Assembly (NCBI GenBank): GCA_040508545.1
Contig: JBEVMR010000076.1
Location: forward strand, 1 to 64,000
Reading direction: 5' to 3'
Source of the DNA: VRUE01 sp040508545
GTDB taxonomy: Bacteria; Actinomycetota; Thermoleophilia; Solirubrobacterales; 70-9
Length of the DNA: 64,000 nt
The position numbers and the translations under genes were made by a program. Under the pieces are notes generated by a model, which saw only the letters and a list, made by a program, of their open reading frames with translations, did not search any database and was not told where the DNA came from. Of the stretch, positions 52,695-60,846 are shown in pieces (position 1 is the first letter of the stretch; each line of letters begins with the position of its first letter).

Positions 52695-53402
52695 ATGCCC
52701 AACCTGAAGATTCTCGGCCTGGTCCTTGCGGCGCTCACGGCCATCGCCGCGCTCGCGGTGTTCGAGGCCGGCGCGCCGAGCGCACAGACCCTGACGACGA
52801 CTGAGTTCACAACCGAAAGCGACGTCGGCACGACGGTTACAAGCGAGGTGGCCGCCGGCACCGTGCACGAGTTCACGGTCGGCACCAGGAGCATCGTCTG
52901 CAAAAAATTCCACTTCGAAGGCGGGCTGCCCGGGAAAACCACAGAAATGACCATCGGGGTGCCCAAATACGAAGAATGCTCGACCACACCGTTCCTCGGG
53001 GTCAGCTTGGCGGTGACGATGACACCGGGGGACTGCCACTACGTGCTCACAGGCGAGGAGACAGTAGGGCTCAAATACGGCATCAGCATCGACGTCGTCT
53101 GCGAAGGCGCCGAAGACATGACGTTCCACGTCAAAAACGGCAGCAGCGATGTCTGCACAGTGACAATGGGACCGCAGGCGATCACCGGCTTGTGGATGAC
53201 GAACGTGGCCGGGGCCCCGGATCACATCGTCCTCCATTCGGACAAAAAAACGATCGTCAAAGCGACAATCCACGGTGCTCTCTGCGGGGGAACCGCGGAA
53301 ACAAACAAAGAGTTCGACGCGACCTACGAAAGCACAACGAGGCTGACAGGCTCCCAGGGCGGCAAACCGGCCGGCCTCACAGTCAGCCACCTCGTCGTCT
53401 GA
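52695..53402 (+). CDS. Secreted beta-rich protein, AAA/GAA codon-biased
   Basis: 235 residues with an N-terminal signal (LKILGLVLAALTAIAALAVF) and a beta-rich exported part containing six Cys (SIVCKKF, YEECSTT, GDCHYV, DVVCEG, DVCTVT, GALCGG). GGGGAG lies just before the ATG. Codon choice differs from neighbours: Lys is mostly AAA and Glu often GAA, with many ACA for Thr, unlike the AAG/GAG pattern nearby. Two hairpins and a dispersed repeat follow. It shares a style (Cys, GKT strand) with the 59329 protein. Function unknown. Confidence 0.65.
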   Translation: MPNLKILGLVLAALTAIAALAVFEAGAPSAQTLTTTEFTTESDVGTTVTSEVAAGTVHEFTVGTRSIVCKKFHFEGGLPGKTTEMTIGVPKYEECSTTPFLGVSLAVTMTPGDCHYVLTGEETVGLKYGISIDVVCEGAEDMTFHVKNGSSDVCTVTMGPQAITGLWMTNVAGAPDHIVLHSDKKTIVKATIHGALCGGTAETNKEFDATYESTTRLTGSQGGKPAGLTVSHLVV

Positions 53403-53420
53403 TCGCAGCTCGGAAAGACC

Positions 53421-53461
53421 GGGCAGGCTTGCACCAAAGCGCTCAATCGGCTAGCCTGCCC
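53421..53461 (+). terminator. Long-loop hairpin after the secreted-protein gene
   Basis: GGGCAGGCT (53421-53429) pairs with AGCCTGCCC (53453-53461) around a 23-base loop, 18 bases after the stop. Confidence 0.45.
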
Positions 53462-53505
53462 GGCGGCCTCCTTTGTTGCACCGAATCGGCCTCGCTTCGC
53501 GAAGA

Positions 53506-53566
53506 CGTTTCTGGGGTTACTTCAGGGAGAGGAGGCGCGTATCTCTAGATATGCAGGGTCCGTTGG
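53506..53566 (+). repeat. Dispersed repeat, copy A
   Basis: CGTTTCTGGGGTTACTTCAG begins this copy. It matches copy C (62812-62904) over about 60 bases, including GTATCTCTA-ATATG and TCCGT-GGG. It lacks the complete hairpin that precedes the motif in copies B and C. Confidence 0.65.
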
Positions 53567-53573
53567 GCAGGCG

Positions 53574-53601
53574 GACCTATGCCCGGGGAAGGGCATAGGT
53601 C
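53574..53601. terminator. Strong hairpin before convergent SRPBCC gene
   Basis: GACCTATGCCC (53574-53584) pairs perfectly with GGGCATAGGTC (53591-53601) around the loop GGGGAA. It lies 11 bases beyond the minus-strand gene's 3' end and can terminate both directions. Confidence 0.7.
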
Positions 53602-53612
53602 GCGCCGCCCAG

Positions 53613-54080
53613 CTACTCCGCGTCTGCCGAGGCGCCCGAGTAGCGCAGCGAGCCCGGCGTGTCGAGCAGCTCGCCGCTCTCGAGCAGGGTCTTGAGGCCG
53701 GAGAGGATCATCGGCCAGCCGCCGAAGAGTTCGTCGTTGGCGCCCTCGCGTAGCTGGTCGTGGGTGACGGTGAGGCGGCAGGAGCTGCCGACCGGCTCGA
53801 TCTCCCAGGTCACCCTGGACGGTCCTTCGTCCTTCACCTGATCGCTCCAGAGCGCGGTGAAGCTCTGGACCAGGCGCCGCGGCGGCTCGACCTCGAGGTT
53901 CTCGCCCTCGGCGATCGAGATGCCCGCCTGGGGGTGGACGGACTCGTAGCGCGAGCCCGGCGCCCAGTCGGAGCTGACCCCGACCCCGAAGTTGTACTTC
54001 TGCCGCGTCTGCTCGTCGGTGATCGCCTCCCAGAGGCGCTCCGGCGTCGTCTTGATGTAGATCTCAAACACTTTCTCCAT
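53613..54080 (-). CDS. SRPBCC/AHSA1-like protein
   Basis: 155 residues. FEIYIKTTPERLWEAITDEQ is the AHSA1/SRPBCC opening strand-helix, and PPRRLVQSFTALWSDQ is a conserved middle segment. VTWEIEPVGSSCRLTVTHDQ and WPMILSGLKTLLESG finish the fold, which binds a hydrophobic ligand. The start overlaps the ArsR gene by 17 bases. This ArsR-SRPBCC pairing is common in actinobacteria, where the regulator represses both genes. The ligand is unknown. Confidence 0.85.
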   Translation of the reverse strand: MEKVFEIYIKTTPERLWEAITDEQTRQKYNFGVGVSSDWAPGSRYESVHPQAGISIAEGENLEVEPPRRLVQSFTALWSDQVKDEGPSRVTWEIEPVGSSCRLTVTHDQLREGANDELFGGWPMILSGLKTLLESGELLDTPGSLRYSGASADAE

Positions 54081-54396
54081 GGGGCTGCTCCTTCGTCTCG
54101 ATGTCTTTCTTGAGCTCGCTCAGGCCAGTGGCCCAAGGCTCGGCGTACTTGCTCACCCAGCGGTTGTGGATGAGCCGGATCGGGACGGGGTTGAGGAAGT
54201 GGAGCTTCTCGCGACCGCGCCGCTTGCTGGTCACCAGGCGGGCTCCTTCGAGCACCTTCAGGTGCTTCATCACGCCGAACCGGGTCATCGGCAAGCGTGC
54301 TTCCAGCTCGCTCAGCGTCTGCCCGTCTCTCTCGAAGAGGGCGTCGAGCAGGGTCCGCCGGGACGGATCCGCCAGCGCCTTGAACACCTCGTCCAT
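54064..54396 (-). CDS. ArsR-family transcriptional regulator
   Basis: 110 residues. VFKALADPSRRTLLDALFE opens the ArsR winged helix and MTRFGVMKHLKVLEGARLV is the recognition helix region. RRGREKLHFLNPVPIRLIHN covers the wing and after. No metal-binding CxC pair is seen, so it is probably not a metal sensor. It should bind the dyad at its own promoter (54409-54428). ATG 54396 coincides with the predicted +1. Confidence 0.88.
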   Translation of the reverse strand: MDEVFKALADPSRRTLLDALFERDGQTLSELEARLPMTRFGVMKHLKVLEGARLVTSKRRGREKLHFLNPVPIRLIHNRWVSKYAEPWATGLSELKKDIETKEQPHGESV

Positions 54397-54403
54397 GGTC
54401 AGG

Positions 54404-54433
54404 ATAATAGGTGACTAAATAGTCACCTGTCAA
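54404..54433 (-). promoter_or_regulatory. Consensus promoter overlapped by ArsR operator
   Basis: On the minus strand TTGACA (54428-54433) is 18 bases from TATTAT (54404-54409). The spacer is a perfect dyad, AGGTGACTA-N2-TAGTCACCT on the plus strand at 54409-54428. The -10 box ends 7 bases before the ArsR ATG, so the mRNA should be leaderless. A dimer on the dyad would block polymerase. Confidence 0.85.
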
Positions 54434-54486
54434 GAAGAGGGAGTCCCGGGCTTGTCCGCGTGGGGTGGCCCGGCTAGGGTGGGGCC

Positions 54487-54777
54487 ATGGCGATCAAGCT
54501 TCACCGCTGCTCGGCGACGTGGGCCAAGGTCGGTGCTCATCCGTGCCACCGTGTGCAGAAGGCGCTTGACGAGCAGGGGATCGAGTACGAGGTCGTCAAG
54601 GGCCCCACGCGGTCTGGCAAGCGTGACGAGCTCGAGCGCATCTCCGGCCAGCGCAAGTACCCGACGATCGAGTTCGAGGACGGCAGCACCTACCGCGCGG
54701 AGTCCGCGGAGATGGCCAAGCGGATCGAAGCCGGCGAGCTGTTCGACCGCCCGGGCGACGCTACGGCGTCTGCGTAG
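54487..54777 (+). CDS. Glutaredoxin/GST-N-like small protein
   Basis: 96 residues. IKLHRCSATWAKVGAHPCHR opens a thioredoxin-like fold with Cys8 and Cys20 far apart, not CxxC. VQKALDEQGIEYEVVKGP and RKYPTIEFEDGSTYRAESAEM match the GST N-terminal pattern, including the cis-Pro strand (YPTIEF) and the E-S glutathione-binding step. A thiol-dependent role is likely. Its 3' end overlaps the convergent gene by 17 bases. Confidence 0.7.
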   Translation: MAIKLHRCSATWAKVGAHPCHRVQKALDEQGIEYEVVKGPTRSGKRDELERISGQRKYPTIEFEDGSTYRAESAEMAKRIEAGELFDRPGDATASA

Positions 54778-55291
54778 CGGCGCCGCGCCCGCGCAGACGC
54801 ATCGCCAGCCCGGCAAGCAGGTAGGCAATCGCGACGGCGAGCAGGACGAACTTGCAGCTCGCAAAGATCGTCGCGAGGAGAGGGAATGCCGCGCCGGCGC
54901 CGTCCAGCGTGAGTAGGAGGCAGATGTTCTCGAGCGCGTCGAAGGCAGCCCCCAGAGCGCCGAAGGAGACCACGACGGCGCCGATCGTTGCCAGCCGTCG
55001 CCAGCCCCGCTCCCCGGCCAGATCCCGGGTTGCCGCAAGGGCAAGGGTGAGGAAGGAGCCATAGGCGAGCAGGAAGCCGAAGTCGATCCAGAGCGACTCA
55101 CGGGCAGCGTCCTGTCCATCCTCGCCCCATTCGGCCAGGATCTCGTCCGCCCGGTCCTTGCCCCCGGTCAGCTCGAAGGGCACCATCCCCGGCCCGCCGG
55201 TGTCCTTCATCCGCTCCTCGGCGGGCGACATCGCCGCCAGCAGGAGCAGCGAGGCGATTGCGGTTGCGATCAGTCCACGTCGGCGGGTCAC
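54761..55291 (-). CDS. Membrane protein with about four segments
   Basis: 176 residues. LIATAIASLLLLAAMSP is a signal-anchor, followed by a soluble loop (GGPGMVPFELTGGKDRADEI) and hydrophobic segments (LWIDFGFLLAYGSFLTLALA, LATIGAVVVSFGALGAAF and FVLLAVAIAYLLAGLAM). The loop before the second segment and an aromatic DFGFLLAYG are the only distinctive points. It resembles small membrane proteins of unknown role, with no family recognised. It ends inside the coding region of the convergent glutaredoxin-like gene. Confidence 0.6.
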   Translation of the reverse strand: MTRRRGLIATAIASLLLLAAMSPAEERMKDTGGPGMVPFELTGGKDRADEILAEWGEDGQDAARESLWIDFGFLLAYGSFLTLALAATRDLAGERGWRRLATIGAVVVSFGALGAAFDALENICLLLTLDGAGAAFPLLATIFASCKFVLLAVAIAYLLAGLAMRLRGRGAATQTP

Positions 55292-55301
55292 CCGCGCATT
55301 A

Positions 55302-55655
55302 TCAACCGATCGCGAGGACTTTCGATTTCGCGGCCTTGCAGCTGCCCTTTGCAGGGGCCTTGGCGTAGTAGGAGGCGCCCGACTTCAGCCTTTTGCCGAT
55401 CGGGATCGACCACTTCGCCTTGGCGTTGCTCCTGTCGGTCCCCAGGAGCTTGTCCGGCCCGGCTTTCTGGCGAAAGAGCTTGACCGTACGGCCGCTCGAG
55501 CAGGCGCTATCGGATGACTTCAGCTTGCCGTGGAAGGCGGGCAATTTGAGACTGACGATGATCTTGGTCGAGGTGCTCGCGCCGACGGCTGAGCCGGTGG
55601 GCAGCAGCGCGACGGCGAGGACGACGAAGAGCAGAGCAGAACGACGGGCAGTCAT
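55302..55655 (-). CDS. Small secreted basic protein
   Basis: 117 residues. A signal peptide (SALLFVVLAVALLPTGSAVG) precedes a Lys/Ser-rich beta domain: KIIVSLKLPAFHGKLKSSDS, an ACSSGRTVKLFR strand and a C-terminal GASYYAKAPAKGSCKAAKS. Cys53-region and the late Cys could pair. Upstream on the minus strand GGAGG precedes the ATG. It resembles small domains of carbohydrate- or protease-inhibitor-like folds, but I cannot name one. Confidence 0.6.
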   Translation of the reverse strand: MTARRSALLFVVLAVALLPTGSAVGASTSTKIIVSLKLPAFHGKLKSSDSACSSGRTVKLFRQKAGPDKLLGTDRSNAKAKWSIPIGKRLKSGASYYAKAPAKGSCKAAKSKVLAIG

Positions 55656-55749
55656 GGCGACCTCCGGTTGAAGTGGACCCCTCCCTTTTCTCGCCCCGAT
55701 TAGATCAAAAACATTTGCGTATCGAATTGCCGGCGGTTACAGTCGCTTC

Positions 55750-58104
55750 GTGCAGGTCGACGCGGTAGGGGGGAGACGTCGAGGCAGGGCCACGGTCGCC
55801 GCCCTGATCGTGCTCGCCTGCGCTTTCGCCTCGGCCCCGCCGGCAAACGCGGCGGAATTGATGGTCGACAGCACTGCCGACGCGGTCGATGTCGCGCCGG
55901 GCGACGAAAGCTGCCTGACGGCGGGCGGCGAGTGCACCCTTCGCGCAGCGATCGAAGAGGCGAACGGCTTGGGGGAATTCACCAGGATCGACTTCGAAGA
56001 AGAAACCTTCGAAGGGCAGGCTGCTGCCACGATCGCGCTGGGCAGCGGCCTGCCCGCTGTCGGCGTGCCGGCGTTCGTCAACGGGCGGACCTGTGAAACG
56101 GAGGCGGGGATCAGCGGGCCGTGCGTGGGCATCGAGGGCCCGAGCGGGGAACCGGCGCTGACCGCCGCGAACACCGAAGAAGTCGAAATCTCGGGCTTGG
56201 CGATCACCGGTGCGCAGACGGCCGTCAGCCTGGAGGCCTCGCCGCGCAGCAAAGTCCAGGGCAGCTGGCTCGGCGTCGCGCTCGATGGCACCGTTGCGGG
56301 TAACGAGACCGGGATCCTGGTCGGCCCCGGATCGAACCGCAGCCTCATCGGCGGGGAAGGGCCCGGGCTGGGGAACGTCCTTGCCGGCAACGTCGACGAC
56401 GGGCTCGACGTGCACGGCGGCAACGGGGTCAGGGTTTTCGGTAACTACTTCGGCGTCGAGCCGGACGGGGTCACTCCGGCCGCGAACGGCGGCGACAACG
56501 TCGAGGTCGCCTCGACCGAAGGGCTCGAAATGGCCGGCACGGCGATTGGCACCAGGCCGACCTTCGGATCGTCTGCGACGACCCCCGAGTGCGACGGGGG
56601 GTGCAACCTGATCTCCGGCGCCGTGTCGGACGGCGTCGATCTCGAAGGCGACGGTGGGGACGAGGTGCCCGCTGTGGCGACGACGATCGCCGGCAACCAC
56701 ATCGGCCTCGACGCAACCGGGAGGGCCTCGATCCCGAACGCCCTGGCCGGGATCCGCGTCGGCAGCGCCGCGCAGACCGTCATCGGCGGGCCCAAAGCCG
56801 GCGAGGCCAACCGCGTCAACGGCGGCGAAGTCGGCGTTCTCGCCGGTCCGGCAGCCCCGGACCTCGTCGTTCGCGGCAACCTGGTCGGGCTCGACCTGGA
56901 CGGGACCGCGACGCTGGCGCCGCCGGCCGAAGCTGTGGCCGTCGATTCCGGAGAACTCGCCACCCCGGCGCTCGAAGCGACGATCGCCGACAACCGGATC
57001 TGGATGGAAGGCGGCGTCGCCATCGCCCAGCAGGGCTTCGGGGCGAGGATCGCCGACAACGAGATCGTCGGCGCCGAAGCCGGCATCAGGATCTTCGGCT
57101 TCACCGGGGAACACGGCAACCTGATCGAGGGCAATTACCTCGAAGGACTCGAAGGCGACGGGATCCTGGTTGAAAACGACCTCAACGAAATCCTCGGCAA
57201 CGAAATCTTCGAAGCTATCGGCGCGGGGATCCGGATCCTGGGGCCGCTCCCCTTCGGCGTGACCGGCAACGTCGTCGGCGGCGACGTTGCCGTGGATGAG
57301 AACTTCATCGCCGGCAGCGGCGGCGCGATCGAGATCGTCAACGCCGAAGCGACCGCGAATGAAGTAGCTCGCAACGCGGGGATCGCCAACGGCGGCCTCT
57401 TCATCGACCTGGTCGCGGCGGGGCCTGAACCGAACGGCCCCAACAACGGCATCGAGCCGCCGGCGCTCTCGGGCGCCGGCCAGACCGGCGCCGGCGGCAG
57501 CGGTGCCGAGGCGGGCGCCGCCGTGCGGGTCTTTCGCAAGGAACGCGCCGAAGCCGGCGAGCTGGAATCGTTCCTCGGCGAAGCGATCGCCGGCGAAGCG
57601 GGCGACTGGGAAGTTGCTTACGCCGCCGCGATTCCGGCGGGGACGATCGTCGCCGCGACGCAAACGAGCGCGGGCGGAACCTCGGAGCTGGCCCTGGCGG
57701 TTACGGCGGACGAAGGGATCGTCGTGGAGGACGGCGGCTGTGCGTTCGTGGCCGGCGTGGAGTGCCAGGCTGGTGGGCAGGCTGGCGGCGGCAGCGCTGG
57801 TGTTCCCACCGCGGGCTCGCCCAGGCGCCCGGCCGCCGATGCCCGACCACAGACGAAGATCGTCAAGATCCAGCGGAAGCGGTCTCGGCCCGGCGCCGTG
57901 CGGCTCGAGTTCAAGTCCAGCGTCCGGGGGTCGCGCTTCCTCTGCAAGCTCGATCGCAAGCCGTTCGATCTCTGCAGCTCCCCGAAGAAGTACAGCGGCC
58001 TGGCGCCCGGTAGGCATACCTTCCGTGTGCGCGCGGTCGGTCCGACCGGACGCGTCGACTCGAGCCCGGCGACGAAGAGGTTCGTCGTCCCCGGCCGAGC
58101 ATGA
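55750..58104 (+). CDS. Secreted parallel beta-helix protein with CSLREA-like start
   Basis: 784 residues from GTG 55750. After a signal (VAALIVLACAFASAPPANA) comes a CSLREA-type segment (DESCLTAGGECTLRAAIEEA). A long run of beta-helix turns with repeated NxxxGxxxxG and ADNxI strands covers about 95-600. The C-terminal region (about 695-780) is the FLCKLDRKPFDLCSSPKKY module shared with the 4533 protein. It is probably displayed on the surface, perhaps with a polysaccharide-binding or pectin-lyase-like fold. Codons lean to GAA. The next gene overlaps by 4 bases (ATGA). Confidence 0.75.
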   Translation: MQVDAVGGRRRGRATVAALIVLACAFASAPPANAAELMVDSTADAVDVAPGDESCLTAGGECTLRAAIEEANGLGEFTRIDFEEETFEGQAAATIALGSGLPAVGVPAFVNGRTCETEAGISGPCVGIEGPSGEPALTAANTEEVEISGLAITGAQTAVSLEASPRSKVQGSWLGVALDGTVAGNETGILVGPGSNRSLIGGEGPGLGNVLAGNVDDGLDVHGGNGVRVFGNYFGVEPDGVTPAANGGDNVEVASTEGLEMAGTAIGTRPTFGSSATTPECDGGCNLISGAVSDGVDLEGDGGDEVPAVATTIAGNHIGLDATGRASIPNALAGIRVGSAAQTVIGGPKAGEANRVNGGEVGVLAGPAAPDLVVRGNLVGLDLDGTATLAPPAEAVAVDSGELATPALEATIADNRIWMEGGVAIAQQGFGARIADNEIVGAEAGIRIFGFTGEHGNLIEGNYLEGLEGDGILVENDLNEILGNEIFEAIGAGIRILGPLPFGVTGNVVGGDVAVDENFIAGSGGAIEIVNAEATANEVARNAGIANGGLFIDLVAAGPEPNGPNNGIEPPALSGAGQTGAGGSGAEAGAAVRVFRKERAEAGELESFLGEAIAGEAGDWEVAYAAAIPAGTIVAATQTSAGGTSELALAVTADEGIVVEDGGCAFVAGVECQAGGQAGGGSAGVPTAGSPRRPAADARPQTKIVKIQRKRSRPGAVRLEFKSSVRGSRFLCKLDRKPFDLCSSPKKYSGLAPGRHTFRVRAVGPTGRVDSSPATKRFVVPGRA

Positions 58105-59177
58105 GGGTGCGACGAAAGACGGCGTTCGCGACGCTCTTCGCGATGGCCCTGCTCGCAGCGCCGGCGTCCACTGGGGCCGAGGCGGCGACGGTCGTCAACG
58201 GCGGCTTCGAGTCGGGGACGCTGAGTGGATGGCAGGTCCTGCGAGCGACGCAGGCTGGCGACTGGTTTGCCTATGAAGGCACCGCCGCGCCGATCGGCAG
58301 GAAAAGGCAGCCCCCCGCCGACCCGGTTCAGCCTCCGCCTCAAGGCACTCATGCCGCGATTGCCGACCAGGCAAACCCCGACACGCTGATCCTGTACCAG
58401 GACCTGGCGCTCGAGGCCGGGCAGGATCACTGGCTCAGCCTGCTTGCCTATTACGACACCTACGAACCGATCGCGATCCCAAGACCGGACACCCTGTCGG
58501 TCGACGAAGGGGCCCTGGGGGGGCAGGGCAACCAGCAGTTCCGGATCGACGTGATGAAGCCGGACGCCCCGGTCGAATCGGTTGACCCAGCGGACATCCT
58601 TCGCACGCTCTTCCGGACCGAGGAAGGCGATCCGGCGGAGATGGAGCCGACCAGGCTTACGGCCGACCTCAGCTCGTTCGCGGGGCGGACGGTGCGCCTG
58701 CGCATCGCCAATGCTGCCCACGAGGAAGTATTCAACGCGGGCGTCGATGCCGTCACCCTCTCCAACGCCCCGCCGGGGGGGTCGCCGTCCCGTGGCGGCG
58801 GCTCGAAGCCCAGCGCTCCGCGCCTCTTTAGCTTCGGTCGGGTCAGAGCCAACCGGCACGACGGGACGGCGACGCTGCGCGTGCGGGTATCGGGGCCCGG
58901 CCTGGTGAGGGCAAAGGCGGTTTCGGCCGGGACTCCCAGCGCGCTCACGAGCGGCAAGGCCCGCAGGCTGATCGAGCCGGTGACCGTTCCCGCCGCCGTG
59001 GCGAGGACCGTGACGATCCGCCTGAGGCCGACGCCGGCCGTTCGCGCGATCCTTCGCCAAAGGCGGAAGCTCCGGGTCGAGGTGGCGGTGACGTTCATGC
59101 CCGCCGGCGGTTCCCCGGAGGCCTCCTCGGTGCCGGTGCAGTTCAGGCTCGAGGCGCGCCCGCGACGCCCGCGCTGA
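58101..59177 (+). CDS. Secreted protein with a jelly-roll-like N-domain
   Basis: 358 residues. A signal (FATLFAMALLAAPASTGAEA) is followed by VVNGGFESGTLSGWQVLRA, the opening seen in carbohydrate-binding jelly-roll domains (NGxFE...GW). The middle contains LILYQDLALEAG and RLTADLSSFAGRTVRLRIAN. From about residue 245 a beta-rich domain (PRLFSFGRVRANRHDGTATL) completes the chain. It is translationally coupled to the beta-helix protein and they may act together. Exact function unknown. Confidence 0.7.
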   Translation: MRVRRKTAFATLFAMALLAAPASTGAEAATVVNGGFESGTLSGWQVLRATQAGDWFAYEGTAAPIGRKRQPPADPVQPPPQGTHAAIADQANPDTLILYQDLALEAGQDHWLSLLAYYDTYEPIAIPRPDTLSVDEGALGGQGNQQFRIDVMKPDAPVESVDPADILRTLFRTEEGDPAEMEPTRLTADLSSFAGRTVRLRIANAAHEEVFNAGVDAVTLSNAPPGGSPSRGGGSKPSAPRLFSFGRVRANRHDGTATLRVRVSGPGLVRAKAVSAGTPSALTSGKARRLIEPVTVPAAVARTVTIRLRPTPAVRAILRQRRKLRVEVAVTFMPAGGSPEASSVPVQFRLEARPRRPR

Positions 59178-59328
59178 TGCGTCGCGCGAGGCCCTGGCTG
59201 TTGCCCTTTCCAGGGCTTGGGCCTAATCGTCCAAATACTTTGACTATAAGTATCCTCCCTGTCTAAAGTCGGCTGCCGCCCGGAAAACGGCGGCGGTCAC
59301 CAGTCACTCGAGAAAGGAAATGGGAGAG

Positions 59329-59883
59329 ATGAAGATCAACAAACGGCTGCTGCTCGCGGGCGTCGTCGCCGCGGTTGTGCTGCTGGCAGTTCCGGCTCTG
59401 GCCTTGTCGGCGGTGTGGAAAGACAAAGGCGTCAACGTCGCCAAATTCGTCGAATTTGCCGGGCTTGGCGGTGAAATCTTCGAAACGACCGCAGGCAACG
59501 GCATGAACTGCGAAGTGCGCGCGGTCTTCACGACCGAAGGCGGAAGCACCGGCAAAGTCACCAAATTCGAAATCAAAAAATGCCCGACGGGCTTTGGCAC
59601 GTTCAAAGGGTGCGAACTGGCGAGCGCCGAAGCGAAAGGCCTGCCCTGGACCGTCGACGTCAATGCCACGGATCTGACGATCACAAACCTGCGCACCAAA
59701 CGCACCTTCAAAGCGGGCTGCGCGACCACCGAACTCGACAAAACGATCGGCAGCGTCACAGTGACGCTGAACACCCCGAGCGCGATCTCGGAAATGGAAT
59801 TCTCCGGCTCGATCGCCGGCTACAAAACGCTCGGCTCGTTGGCGATTGAAGGAGCCAACAAAGGCACATACGGAATCGGCTGA
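59329..59883 (+). CDS. Secreted small protein, strong AAA/GAA codon bias
   Basis: 184 residues from ATG 59329; ATG 59320 adds three residues, with GAAAGGA upstream of it and GGGAGAG upstream of 59329. A signal (RLLLAGVVAAVVLLAVPALA) precedes a beta-rich mature part with four Cys (GMNCEV, KKCPTG, KGCELA, AGCATT). Nearly all Lys are AAA and nearly all Glu are GAA, contrary to most of the window. The Cys and GKxT strand pattern resembles the 52695 protein. Followed by a terminator and repeat copy B. Confidence 0.65.
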   Translation: MKINKRLLLAGVVAAVVLLAVPALALSAVWKDKGVNVAKFVEFAGLGGEIFETTAGNGMNCEVRAVFTTEGGSTGKVTKFEIKKCPTGFGTFKGCELASAEAKGLPWTVDVNATDLTITNLRTKRTFKAGCATTELDKTIGSVTVTLNTPSAISEMEFSGSIAGYKTLGSLAIEGANKGTYGIG

Positions 59884-59909
59884 GCTCCCAGCGACGCGTT
59901 TTGGCTCAG

Positions 59910-59943
59910 GGCCGCGCCTGCCGGCATAGCGGCGGGCGCGGCC
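59910..59943 (+). terminator. GC-rich hairpin after secreted-protein gene
   Basis: GGCCGCGCC (59910-59918) pairs with GGCGCGGCC (59935-59943), with an inner GCCG/CGGC. It is 27 bases after the stop. Confidence 0.65.
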
Positions 59944-59992
59944 AGGGCCACCCCGATCACCTGCCCAGGCGCCCGCTCACAACGGCGCGCAG

Positions 59993-60049
59993 CCCAACAG
60001 AAAACGCCCCACCGGCGAGGCGGGGCGTTTCTGGGTTACTACAGGGAGG
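59993..60049. repeat. Dispersed repeat, copy B (terminator-like hairpin plus tail)
   Basis: CCCAACAGAAAACGCCCC begins this copy. AAACGCCCC and GGGGCGTTT form a 9-bp stem, followed by CTGGGTTACTACAGGGAGG. It matches copy C (62812 onward) with one base change and one missing G in 57 bases. The hairpin with a T-run on either strand could terminate transcription in both directions. Confidence 0.8.
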
Positions 60050-60203
60050 GAGTCCTGCGAGCACCCGCATGGCGAGCGGAATCCCGCTTGCAGAGCCAAG
60101 GATAATCCGGCTGAAGCCGGTTGTAGCCGGCTATTCCCGTGCTTGACCGTGGCACGACTGTGGCGCCAGGGGAGGGGTCGGGGGGAGGGGGTACCCTTGG
60201 TCC

Positions 60204-60434
60204 ATGGCCAAGGAGCGAATCACCGTCGATCCGAACAGGATGCGCGGATTGCCATGCATCCGGGACACGCGCATGACCGTCAGCGCCGTGCTGGGCCAGC
60301 TCGCGGCCGGAGTCAGTATCGATGAGTTACTGGGAAGCTATCCCTATCTCGAACGCGAGGACGTTCTCGCTGCGCTCGAATACGCCGCCGCTGCGGCGCA
60401 GGAGCGCGAGTTGGCCGTAGCCGCACCGGCGTGA
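60204..60434 (+). CDS. DUF433 family antitoxin-like protein
   Basis: 76 residues. ITVDPNRMRGLPCIRDTRMT and the L-A-A-G-V-S-I-DELL stretch are DUF433 hallmarks, with YPYLEREDVLAALEYAAA closing the domain. DUF433 proteins pair with DUF5615 PIN-like proteins as toxin-antitoxin modules. ATG 60204 is the start. Its stop overlaps the GTG start of the frameshifted partner gene. Confidence 0.8.
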   Translation: MAKERITVDPNRMRGLPCIRDTRMTVSAVLGQLAAGVSIDELLGSYPYLEREDVLAALEYAAAAAQERELAVAAPA

Positions 60435-60815
60435 GGCTTCTTCTCGACGCCAACCTCTCGCCCGAGGTCGCCCCGGCTCCTCGAGGAGGCTAGGCACGAC
60501 GCAATCCACGTCTCGGAGGTCGGGCTCTTGAGTGCGCCCGACCCCGAGATCATGACGGCCGCCGCTCGGGAGCGCCGCATTCTGCTGACTGCCGATGCGG
60601 ATTTCGGCGCGCTCCTCGCCCTGGGGTCCCGGGCGACGCCATCCGTCGTGCTTCTACGCTCCGCCGACCACCTGCGTCCCGCCGAGCAGGCCGAGCTTCT
60701 CGCCGCGAACCTGCCACTGATTGCCGAAGACCTTGAAAAGGGCGCGATTGCCAGTCTGACGAGAGATCGCCTGCGTGTTCGCGAACTGCCCATAGAGGGG
60801 CAGGCGGCTGAGTGA
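60431..60815 (+). pseudogene. Frameshifted DUF5615 PIN-like toxin gene
   Basis: GTG 60431 starts RLLLDANLSPEVA, the DUF5615 opening with the PIN Asp, but the frame ends at TAG 60491. Removing one C from the CCCC at 60471-60474 restores VARLLEEARHDAIHVSEVG and joins the frame running to 60815, which contains LLSAPDPEIMTAAARERRIL and LTADADFGALLAL. The full length of 385 bases is 1 more than a multiple of 3. Either the toxin is dead or the base call is wrong. The DUF433 partner is intact. Confidence 0.8.
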
Positions 60816-60846
60816 GCCGTCCGGCTTGATGAAATCGAAAAAGGGC

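Noticed and set aside
55705..58017. 770-codon open frame on the minus strand
   Set aside because: It is antisense to the beta-helix gene, and that plus-strand protein has a signal peptide, a CSLREA-type segment and a C-terminal module.
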